Below, piece after piece: positions 44,988 to 64,000 of a stretch of 64,000 nucleotides of DNA. Position numbers and translations under genes: made by a program. Under the pieces are notes generated by a model. It had not been told where the DNA came from and made no database searches. It saw only the letters and a program-made list of their open reading frames with translations. Each line of letters opens with the position of its first letter. Positions within the stretch are counted from its first letter, which is position 1. The stretch is from Berberis thunbergii (Eukaryota > Streptophyta > Magnoliopsida > Ranunculales > Berberidaceae), in NCBI GenBank assembly GCA_003290165.1, contig QNQO01000541.1, forward strand, positions 496,001 through 560,000. Direction: 5' to 3'.

Positions 44988-47549
44988 AATAAATAAATAA
45001 ATAAATAAACAATCAGAAAAATGTGATACTTTGGCTTAATTAAATATGTTTTAGAGAGTGATTGCAGAAATAAAATGCAAAAATTAACAACTTATATAAC
45101 ATACCCTACTAATGAAACAATTGGCTGGTGATAATTATAATCATTAATAAAAGAATCCTTGTTGGTAATGAAAGTGTAAAAGTAGGTTTTCTATTTGTTT
45201 AAGAAGGGTAAATATGTCTTCTAACTTTATGGATTAATATGGGTTAATAAAAGAGTCATTCTTAGTCATAAAAGTAGGCACAAATTAGCCATTACATCAA
45301 CTATAGTGTCTAAATGGTTTATTTTGTGAACAAGTAGGCATTAAAAGTCATTTTTCGATGAAAGAATGAATCGGTGCATAGTTACCCTTGGTTTTTCTAA
45401 CCTCAATATCAGGTTGCTTGAACTACACTCGATGTGGTGAACCAATGCAGGCTTGCAATTGAAGTTTTGTATAGATTAACCTTAATTCAATACCAAGGGT
45501 CCTACTTGCAAATTCTCAAACCAACCTTACTTTCACAATACTTTACTTTTGTACCAAGGTAAATTGCTTATAAATGCATTCTCTTGCAAAGTAGAGAGAG
45601 AAGGAAATTGACATAATCCAATAGATTGTGCGAGGGAGATTGAATTAGAGAAATAAATATTCAGTGAGATTTGATAGAGATATAGAGACTTAAGATCGTA
45701 AGAAGAATATATTGAAGTAGGGGTGTAATGGGTCATGCCATGTTGGTTACAATCTCATGTCAAAATGCCAAACCCATATACGGTTTGTCCAAGAGGGACC
45801 AACCTAACACGATCCATTTTTAAGAAACTGATATTTTATAAGCCATTTTGATAAGCTCGACATGTTTTAAGTTAAATACAAGTGTTTACACACTTATAAG
45901 CCAATTTGCACAAATGAATCTGCGTAAATTCGATAAAAAAAACCAACTATTAATTGGTGCAAACTACAACTCTTAGTAAACTTTGATTTGGAGTAAAGAT
46001 AACTATGAATCGATGTAATATATAGCTCCAAATTAAGAGATATAGATATTGAAGACTCATAATTAGGAACGAGACATTGGAGTGCGAGTTATAGAAATGA
46101 GGGGAAAGATATAGAGTTGAGAAAACTAACAACCCAAATGGAAGCTTCCATTGAAGAGTATGAGGGTGGTGGGAATATTTGGTCAAAATAAATTGACCTT
46201 ACGTAGGTTATAGGGGTCATGATCAAACTAGGGTGGTGATTTGTGACTTGACACAATACGACATGACTTGTTCCATGGTGTTTGGGTTTGACATAATGCG
46301 TGACTCAAAAATAAAATAGCCTTTACTATTTATTTGTATGAGTAAATCCCTTAAAATATAATTAATTTAAGTGGTAAGAGTCGCTTCAAATTGGTTGGTG
46401 ATAGCCATGGTTACAAGGAGGGTTTAGTTTGGGTTTACTCGCGCTTATCAGAGATTCCTGATAAGCTCACCAATTTGTAGCTTTTAGGATTTTTTTTGTC
46501 CTATCACAATAGTAGAAGTTCCTTTTTCTCTGTTTAATATACTCAATGTGAGACAAATAATTAGGAAACCTTGTACTTTTTTCAATAGTGGCATCTCATT
46601 TTCTTGCTTCTGTAGACGACCAGTGGTAAATTTTTACAATGTTATGCACAACTTTCTATAATATTTGGTTCTCAGTTTGAGTTCGAGTCTGATTCTTAAC
46701 ACTAGGAATCAGACCTAAATTAAAACCAAACCGAGACCTTCTAATCGGTTCTAGACCATAGCCATTAGGGTCGGGTTCGTGTAGGTAGCTATTTGTTTGG
46801 AACTTTGGGCTAAATTGTCACGCCTAGTTGGTGACCTGGTTGAACTAGACTAGCTAACAGTGTTAAGTCATGTTTGGGTTTGAGTCTTTTTAGACATTTA
46901 TATTAAGGAGTTGCTATGTGTATCCGACTATTTGGCTCGATACCTTTAACTTTATCTTTTAGATTTTAAAAATTGATTTGTGTACCCAACCACATTATAT
47001 TTATTCTAAACAAAAAAAATCAAGAAAAGAAAATTACTCATGTTGTTGATCGTGGACTTTGTATGAAGATATTTTAATATAAAATCTTGGATGTAGGATT
47101 TTTAAGGTTTTAAATGCAATTTTTTTAATACGATATAATAATTGCAATAATGTTGAAAATTTATGTATTAATTTCTATTTTTAAATTGATTAAATTTAAT
47201 ATGTATTGGTTTTGTCAACCACTCCATAGTTAATACGTATTGATTACTTTTATTCTTTCATTCAAATGTTAATTAAAGCTCATAAACGATAAAATTTCAC
47301 TATCAAATGATTTTATTAATAAAAGATAATTAGTCAGTGCTACATATGTTATGTTGGTGCAATAAAGTCAAAACATTCCAAATTATCGATGTAACAAAGA
47401 ATTAGTGCAACGAAGCCAAATACTCGAATTATCGATGTACCCAGAAAGTGACCACACTAGGATTTGGGCGGTGCACGTATAAACTTCCATAATACTTTTC
47501 TTTTGTCTCAAGACAGCCAAGGCGCTCCGCAAAGGAAAATTCTAGGGGT
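44988..47549. other. AT-rich intergenic region
   Basis: No gene recognised in about 2.5 kb. A TAGGGGTGTAATGGGTCATG stretch at 45719 could be the end of another hAT-like element, but I found no matching right end. The last part (46970-47450) is strongly AT-rich and precedes the RPN11 promoter region. Confidence 0.55.
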
Positions 47550-47687
47550 CGAGGGAGGGAGCGAGGATGGGTGGTAACCACCCATCCGTCTCGAGATAAG
47601 CACCATCGCACATCACAAATTTGATGCGCTTATCTCGAGGCGGATGGGTGGTTACCACCCGTCCCTCGCCCCCTTTCCCTCGCTCTG
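47550..47687. repeat. Foldback MITE in the RPN11 upstream region
   Basis: Inverted repeat with arms at about 47550-47601 and 47635-47687. GATGGGTGGTAACCACCCATCC on the left is itself palindromic and is repeated in the right arm, and GTCTCGAGATAAGC pairs with GCTTATCTCGAGGC. The right arm ends about 120 bases before the RPN11 ATG, so it lies in the promoter or 5' UTR. Confidence 0.82.
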
Positions 47688-47806
47688 TAGCAAAGCTCCT
47701 CCGCAAAATATAACTCAGACGGACCAAACTCTGATCTCGAAGTTACCTAAAAACCACCAAAAGAGGGAGCAAGAGAAATACAGAGAAGAAGAAGAAGGAA
47801 GCAAAA

Positions 47807-57696
<9,890 letters not shown>

Positions 57697-58500
57697 AGGG
57701 TCATCATTCCATTCAGAGCCAAGGTAACCATGCTTTGAAGTGAAAATTCCCGTTGCCTGCTTAGAACTTGCTTGTTCACTATTTGAATTGGATATGGCCC
57801 TCTAGGTCTTTCATTCTAGCAACTCGAATGTTAAATCGAATGTTCAATTAATTATTGGTTTTATCTGTGTTAATTAATTATTGGTTTATTTGTGTTTGAT
57901 TTCGATTTTGGTTCATTTTGTTCTTGTAGAATCTTGATTGTTATTTGGGAGAAATATTGCCTTTGAATCTTGGATTGAATGCAGCTATGAGATACTATCT
58001 TATAGTCTCTGCTAGGATAGGTACTGGTGAAACTTAGAGACTAGCCTTGATTGAACCCGAAAGGAAACCAGAGCCTCAATAAAGAAAATTTTGGAACTTT
58101 TTTCTGATAAAAGATTAGGGAAGTCGTATAAAACTGAATGTTGCCAATCCAACAATTTTATGTCCAAGTTTAGTAATATGCATATTGCATGCTAGATCCC
58201 CTTGGATATCAGACCAAAAAGAGAAGGAAACAAACAAAAAAATATCTAAATACAGTCCAAACATGCTCATTTTCAAGCACAGCTACTACAACGAAGTATA
58301 CACCTATAATAATCTAATCTTACAAATTCATTTCCAAACAGGCAAGCAGCTATCGGGTTTTCCATGACGGTGAATGGCTGCATGATGAAAGATACCTTTG
58401 TGAGTAGGTAGGTTATAATAGTAAAATATCTGGGGCTATATGGTCCTCGGCACTATGCTAGGCGAGGTGAGGCGAAGAGCCTGTCCTTTCCCGGGCGCCT
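57697..58500 (+). other. RPN11 3' UTR and downstream sequence
   Basis: 3' UTR candidate sequence with TTAATTAATTATTGG repeated twice near 57845-57890 and no clear single AATAAA signal assigned (AATAAAG occurs at 58078). No further gene recognised. Confidence 0.45.
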
Positions 58501-58680
58501 AGCACCTTCGGCAACAAGTCATTTTATAAAAAAATAGTAGGGAGGCGCACCTTCGGCAACAAGTCATGTTATAAAAAAAATAGTAGGGCTAGGGGGAGGG
58601 GGCGAAGGGGGCCACCACCACCCATTGTCCTCGAGTTGCGCTCTAGTGGCCCCCCTTCGCCCTCGCCACCTAGAATTAGC
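58501..58680. repeat. 46-base tandem duplication and foldback
   Basis: CACCTTCGGCAACAAGTCAT followed by TTATAAAAAAATAGTAGGG occurs twice (58503 and 58549). Next, CTAGGGGGAGGGGGCGAAGG at 58589 is paired by CCCCCTTCGCCCTCGCCACC ending at 58675, a hairpin of the same general type as the foldbacks at 47550 and 59051. Confidence 0.75.
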
Positions 58681-59050
58681 GATAAAAAAATAGTAATCCT
58701 AGACCGCCTAGGCCGAGTGACTTGGAGATTTTTTTGAACATTTGTCACAGGCCAGACGAGATGAAGGTCCCACCTAACTTTGTTTTGGCGTGGCCCAAGA
58801 CTAAATTGATTACACAAGCTACTTCTTATATGCTAACGTCAAGTTACTGTTATCATCTCCATTTAAACTCCTAGTTAACACGCAATAATCATAAGATTCC
58901 CAACTCAAAATTCTCAATCCCTTCCTGCACCTGCAAGTTGCAACGGAACAGATCCAACTGGTTCTACGACAGATCTCATTCTCTCTCTATCTCAAACACT
59001 GTCAGTCAGTCGTCAGAGGATTGTAAGGGGTATGTTTCAAACAAAAATGA

Positions 59051-59245
59051 GAAATTCTAAATGTCGAGGGAAAGGGCGAGGAAACGAGCGAGGGAAATGA
59101 CGTGGTGAGGTGAAAGCCGTTCATTTTCTTCGAGATGCGTGCATTGACTTTTCTCACGTGCATCTCGAGGAAATGAACGACTTTTACCTCGTCACGTCAT
59201 TTCCCTCGCTTGTTTCCTCGCCCTTTCCCTCGACATTTAGAATCT
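59051..59245. repeat. Foldback MITE
   Basis: Nearly perfect inverted repeat of about 90 bases per arm. ATTCTAAATGTCGAGGGAAA at the left pairs with TTTCCCTCGACATTTAGAAT at the right, and the inner parts ATGACGTGGTGAGG and CCTCGTCACGTCAT also pair. It lies in the intergenic space between RPN11 and the patatin-like gene. Confidence 0.88.
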
Positions 59246-60298
59246 TTGAACAAAAATTTAACAATCTGAACATGTTGCATGAATTAAATCAATGTCGTGT
59301 TGTTGCAGTCCACTCTCCAAAAGTTTGGCGCAGTCTTACCGTTTGAAGTTTGGACCTGTGAGAAAATCAAACCTTGGGATCTTAGCATGAAGAGCAACTT
59401 TGGCAGCCGGGGCACCCCAAGTTTTTTGATCCATTGGTATCAAATAATTTTAGGTTGCACATGAGTTGCCTTGAATGGGTTCAACTTCAGCATGGGCTGC
59501 TTAGCTTAACCCTTCAACGTTGGGCTGGGTTGACCCCTTGATGCGCCCCTTGTATTTTGTAGTATGCGGAAGAATGAACTACAGTTGATGTCTTGAGATA
59601 TTCCTATGCACATGGTGTGTGGAGGCCGTGTTGCATGAATTCATTTTAAGGATCTTTGACTCTTTTTATTTCTGTATTAATTGACTTCAAGTTTCCACTG
59701 AGGTCTACTAAGCGAGTTCTTGGATACAATTTGATTTCTTAATATGATTAGTGGTCTTTTTTACAATTCCAATTAGATGCTTGTCCAAAAAAATGAAAAA
59801 AAAAATTATATATAGTAATTATAAAATTGCGGGAGAATGATATCAAAAGAATGTTATGTACAGATGATAATTGATCTAATTACCCATTTAGAATATGGAT
59901 GTAGAGGTACAAAATTTAAAACCAAACTATACTTACTGTTATTACAATCGGAATTTAAACTTTAAAGATAAGACAAAGCAAACATCTTTATGATGTTTGA
60001 CAAACCAATACAACAATCTGATCTTTCTAAAATCTCAGAATAGGCATCAATAATCCGCGGTTTTATTCTGAAAATTTAAGTACTCTGAGGCGCGTTTGTC
60101 TCCCGCAGCTTCTTTTCTTTTGAAAGAATCTTGGCTAACCTTTAGCACAGAGCAATATTAGCTGGTGAGAAATTTGACAAAGGATATTAATCAAATTTAT
60201 GATTATATTGATAATGCTTTTCAACAATAAAATAGCGTTATAATTAAGAGAGATTGAAGCACTCCCAAGTCCCAAGAGTGCATGATGGTTAATAGTGC
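59246..60298. other. Intergenic region between RPN11 and the patatin-like gene
   Basis: No gene seen. The two genes converge here, so it holds both 3' flanks. A TTGTTGCAG acceptor-like site at about 59301-59309 could receive a 3' UTR intron of RPN11, but nothing in the sequence requires it. Confidence 0.5.
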
Positions 60299-62808
60299 TT
60301 ACTTTATGAGTGCTTCTTCATTTGTGCCACCATTGGCCACAGGTTCTGATATACCTGTTATTAAATTCACCCTGGAAACTGGTTTCTTCAACAGCTCTTC
60401 ACCAACTTGGACAAGCCTGTCCAAGTTGGTTTTTGTTGCTACATCAACAGAAGATGTGTCTCTGGTCAAAGTATCATCCTGGTAATGAGTGTCGTCAATC
60501 ATCAACAGGTTTATGTTCTCAGAACTCTGAACAGTTTATGATAACAGAAACCTATATAAATGTATGTTGAACAATAACCTGTATGCGGATATAGTTCTTT
60601 TCAGATTTAAGTGCTTGAAAAACCACACAAAGGTGGTAATCAACCAAGTCTGCACTTGCTTGGCTGAACGCATCAATTAATGGAGTTGAACCATCTTTAG
60701 TCAACCACCCCAAAACACCCCATTTCGCTGCCATTTTCGCATCATACTCTTTTTTGGCCTTTGCTGAACCTGTTCCTATCGATATCACAAGAAGTCGACC
60801 ACAGTCCATGGGCTTTATGGTGAAGAAATCCAAGTTGTCCCTCAAAACTTGTTTAGTCACTTCACCAATGGCAAGCACAGCCTGCAGTTAAGTGTGACAT
60901 TATATGTCTTAGTAGGGCTTCTGGTGATAGGTGTTAATCAGCAATACTTGGAACCAAGTCATCCATTCGAGATCCATAGTTCCACACGAGGATTACTCTG
61001 GAAGTGCCCATTGGTATCGGTAATTATATTACACTACATCAAATTGACATTTTTTAACAACTCCCAAAACATAATAGTCCACCAGACAATTTTAAGTCAA
61101 AGCTAAATTCAGTCAAAAAATGAAAAATAGTTTCACAAAAAAAGTGATCCTGGATGACCATGAATAGTATCACTTGTAGCACTATCTTCTTCATGATGAT
61201 ACGAATATTTTTGGTGATACGAATATTGTATCACATTGTTTGTGAAAATGTGTAAAATTGTTTGGTGGACTGTTACAGCTCAAAAGCGATACTGGTTTTT
61301 GGAGTTATTACAAAAATGTCAATTTGGTGTAGTGTTAGAACATCTCGGTAGTATGGATTATGAGGGGATTTAATGGGAGTAATGTCTATTTTGATTAGAT
61401 TATTCGTTTTAGGAATAAATTACCGGATTATTAGCAGCAACGCCACCATCAGTGAGGTTAAACTCGGTTACTTGTCCATCTTTATCCGTATTTTGGAAAT
61501 AATAAGTAGGAAGGTAAGTTGGTGCTGCTGAGGTGCCAATGCAAATGTCTGAGAGCTTAACGTCCAACATTGGGGTTGTTTTCATCTGCAAGAAAACGTA
61601 AAATTAGCATGGGCAAGAGAAACATATGTTTATGTACATGAGACAGACATAAAAAATGCTAATGTGTAGTGGGTATTATATCGTCTTCCACATTATTATT
61701 ACGATAGAATAGAGAACATTTATGCTACAAGAATTTTTTTTTAATGATACACCCTAGTGGCATCGTATTCTTGTAGTATACTTGTTTGCATGACATAACT
61801 TGTCAACTGACCAAGTCAATACATATGTGTATATATATTTATTGAACATATAATCGTATTTTCTTAATGAATAGTCTATAAGATTGAACACCTTGGAGCA
61901 TCATCTGCGATATGAAAACAAAACTAGAGATGGTTGAACAAAGAAATACGAAAGAATTTCTTGGTATATGTTAATAAATATAGGTGAGTTCTTCAGTACA
62001 TTTTCAAAAGTCTGCACGATAAGGGTTCAACTGAAACATATTTTATAAAAATATTTGCAATTATGTTTTGAAATGTTCAGATATAATGACTAAAGCTTTC
62101 CCAGATAGAACAAGATGAAGATAATGATCAACCTCATAAGAGGAGAAGATGGTAGGTTGGAGTTTTTTGATATCAAAAGTAGGGATAACCACATTTGTCA
62201 AGGTCTGGTTCAGTTGTTTGTCTCCCAGTATCTTCCTCACAAGCTGACGAAGATACTTTCCATCATATTTAGGTCCATTTACTGCTTTAAACAGCTTTGA
62301 CACTGAAGAGAACAAGCCACTGTAATTCAAAAGTTGGTCAGTCATTCAAACAGAGAAATATTAACATCGAACACACATAATTTACATAATGTACTCTAGT
62401 ACCTCAATTGTGGAAAAATCTTAGGGCTGTTCTCTAGGTAGAAAGGAATGATATCTTTAGCAGCGAATAGAGGACGGTTTTGTTCATCTGGTGCAGTTAG
62501 CATGGCAGTCACCAGCCCACCAGTGCTTGTCCCTGCAATTACATCGAAATAATCTGCCAATCTTACTCCCTCACCATCCAATACCTACCAATACAAACCC
62601 CTTAGTGTTAGAACATGGATTGTAATGAGAAGCACCAAAAAACATGCGAAAATACATTATATTTGCAAATGGAACTTAGCATGCATGTCGAATATACCTG
62701 AAGTTGAGATTCAAGGAAGGTGAGAATGGTCCCGGGAATGATCCCTCTGATGCCACCTCCGTCGATACTTAGAATGGTAACAAGTTTTCCATAGGTTGGG
62801 GGTAGCAT
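60299..62808 (-). CDS. Patatin-like phospholipase / lipid acyl hydrolase
   Basis: Predicted lipolytic acyl hydrolase acting on phospholipids and galactolipids. Six exons on the minus strand: 62808-62698, 62584-62403, 62319-62133, 61585-61424, 60881-60579, 60478-60299. All junctions are GT-AG and in phase, giving 374 residues. Catalytic features are intact: the oxyanion loop DGGGIRG at residues 16-22, nucleophile Ser57 in GTSTGG, and the dyad aspartate at 206 in DGGVAANNP. Other family signs are [27 protein letters not shown] and [10 protein letters not shown]. No signal peptide is seen ([18 protein letters not shown]), so it is probably cytosolic, as in plant PLP/PLA type II proteins; tuber patatins have a signal peptide. 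The start is fixed by an upstream in-frame TAG. Intron 4 carries a CACTA-type MITE. The length is slightly below the usual 390-410. Confidence 0.95.
61032..61334. mobile_element. CACTA-type MITE in intron 4 of the patatin-like gene
   Basis: 303 bases. The left end CACTACATCAAATTGACATT and the right end (complement) CACTACACCAAATTGACATT are nearly identical terminal inverted repeats. Flanked by a 3-bp duplication TTA (61029-61031 and 61335-61337), the size expected for CACTA elements. No ORF. The terminus CACTACACCAAA matches the large element ending at 17924. Confidence 0.92.
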
Positions 62809-62933
62809 GATGATGTTCTAAGAAGGATTGTAAACGAAAGATTCTGCGTGTTCACATAAATAAGAGAATGTGTGATTAGAGAGGAGAGACTTAAGTGCAG
62901 TTGTGTTCTCTCGAGTTGGCTATGTGCATGAGC

Positions 62934-62941
62934 TATTTATA
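62934..62941 (-). promoter_or_regulatory. TATA box of the patatin-like gene
   Basis: Reads TATAAATA on the minus strand (context CACTATAAATAGCTC), about 125 bases upstream of the ATG at 62808. This is a typical plant core promoter position, and the leader lies between. No specific enhancer motif is claimed. Confidence 0.75.
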
Positions 62942-63011
62942 GTGTGCAGCAGAAGAAGGATGAGAATATGAAGCGTCCTTGGTTGAATTCGTTTTTGAAG
63001 GATCTCGCTTA

Positions 63012-63918
63012 GGGGGTGTTTGGTTGCATGGAATTTTAGTGTTCTAAAAATCGGCTTACCTAGGCACTAGAAGGTAGAAAACCGCCCAGATTAATGGCTG
63101 AGCGGGTTTTTGGGCGGTTCTGGGCAGTCTGGGCGGGTCTAGGCGGGTCTGGGCGGCCTAGGCGGTTTGGGCGATTTTTTTTTTTTTTTTAAATAAGGCT
63201 GATTGTGTTCTTATTTTATTTTTCTTTCCTCTTTTTTAGAAATAAACTATTTAATTATTTTTTATTCAGTATATATCTATATGTAGCAAATGTAGATTTT
63301 ATCAAACCTGACTGTGGTTATTCATGCAATTTGAAGAAAAATAAAAGAGTAAGTTGGGATATTTGTCCAAAAATTCAATTTTATATAAAGTACCCAACAT
63401 GACCAACTTCAGTCATTTGAGTTTTAATAAATTTTGTTCATGATTGTTAGTTTTTCATGTTTTTAAATTTTACATATGTATCTTGACATTAAATTGGATG
63501 TACTTGATAAGGTATTATGCTTAACTTTTGTAAATTATTAAAGTTATAATACAAAACCTAAAATCGCCTAGGCACCTGCTCGTCGCCAGCCTAGCGCCTA
63601 GCGCTTTTTATAACACTGTGAAATCCTATGCCATAGGAATCTATGAAGGGGTTTCTATATTTTAGGCTAATTTGAGGTATAACTCCACATGCACTATTGA
63701 TTTTGTTATCAATTGTGGGAATGAAAGTTTTATGAACATGAGAATCACATGCCTTGGGGGACCAAGTAGTGAGATTCTCATGTTCATGAGACTTTCATTC
63801 CCACCATTGATCACAAGATCAAATGATGGATATGGAGTGATATTTCAATTTAGCCTAAAATATAGGGGTCTCATCATGAATTTTCATGACATAGGATTCC
63901 ATGCAACCAAACACACCC
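63012..63918. mobile_element. Tourist-like (PIF/Harbinger) MITE, split by another insertion
   Basis: The left end GGGGGTGTTTGGTTGCATGG pairs with the right end CCATGCAACCAAACACACCC. The 3-bp duplication TTA is on both sides (63009-63011 and 63919-63921). The inner arms also pair: TTTCTATATTTTAGGCTAAT with TTAGCCTAAAATATAGGGG, and GAACATGAGAATC with GATTCTCATGTTC. TTA target and GGG-type ends fit Tourist MITEs. The left arm is interrupted by the element at 63038-63619. It lies about 70 bases upstream of the patatin-like TATA box. Confidence 0.88.
63038..63619. mobile_element. Foldback element nested in the Tourist-like MITE
   Basis: Ends AGTGTTCTAAAAATCG and, on the right, CGCTTTTTATAACACT, that is, an imperfect terminal inverted repeat AGTGTT(C/A)TAAAAA. 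Subterminal sequence is rich in CCTAGGCG-type repeats (GGGCGGCCTAGGCGGTTTGG near 63150; GCCTAGCGCCTAGCGC near 63590). These belong to a common plant hAT-like repeat. A poly-T of about 16 is at 63176-63191. No gene. Confidence 0.75.
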
Positions 63919-63921
63919 TTA

Positions 63922-64000
63922 GTTAACTCTGAATTATAATAATAATAATAATTATTATTATTAATTTTTGTTTTTCTCTTAAAAATTTTTTCCCCTCTCA
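63922..64000. other. AT-rich end of window
   Basis: Contains an (AAT)n/(ATT)n palindromic run (63938-63963). No gene. Confidence 0.6.

Overview
This is nuclear DNA from a plant, most likely a eudicot with a large, repeat-rich genome. The evidence is spliced genes with GT-AG introns, plant-type Ty1/copia and Ty3/gypsy LTR retrotransposons, a CACTA (En/Spm) transposon with TNP2 and TNP1-type genes, hAT and Tourist-like MITEs, a plant L1 LINE, and two plant genes (RPN11 and a patatin-like lipase). I cannot name the species.

Layout. 1-6829: two directly repeated, truncated copies of one Ty1/copia element on the minus strand. The reverse transcriptase of the right copy is fused to the LTR of the left copy. 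7453-7830: a fragment of an ARIADNE-type ubiquitin ligase gene, cut off next to the copia element. About 9030-17924: a CACTA transposon read on the minus strand, with a TNP1-like gene, a decayed TNP2 gene and a two-exon fragment of a UBA/UBX-family gene; its right terminus CACTACACCAAAAGGCC is clear. 17925-25461: broken gypsy pieces, unidentified exons and a gypsy derivative carrying an antisense ORF. 26025-26774: a hAT-type element with a perfect 8-bp target duplication. 26829-32588 and 32675-44982: two gypsy elements of one LTR family in opposite orientation, head to head across an (AAT)n tract, each with target duplication ATAAT. The first carries gag, protease, reverse transcriptase and RNase H. 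The second has gag and protease only, plus an internal satellite-like array, an antisense ORF, a hAT insertion and a three-LTR TRIM inside its 5' LTR. 44983-47549: AT-rich, no gene seen. 47807-57696: the RPN11/PSMD14 proteasome deubiquitinase gene, six exons, with a dead LINE in intron 2 and two 1-base deletions in exons 1 and 2. 57697-60298: intergenic with foldback repeats. 60299-62808: an apparently intact six-exon patatin-like phospholipase gene on the minus strand, with a CACTA-type MITE in intron 4. 63012-63918: a Tourist-like MITE split by a second foldback element, upstream of the patatin gene.

Only RPN11 and the patatin-like gene look like resident single-copy genes, and RPN11 is disrupted as sequenced. 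They are unrelated: RPN11 removes ubiquitin chains in the 26S proteasome lid, while the patatin-like protein should hydrolyse acyl esters of membrane lipids. The remaining roughly 47 kb to the left is nested transposable elements with captured or stranded gene fragments. The strongest points for follow-up are the shared antisense ORF of the three gypsy elements, the paired autonomous-like and gag-only elements, the gene fragment inside the CACTA element, and the RPN11 frameshifts.
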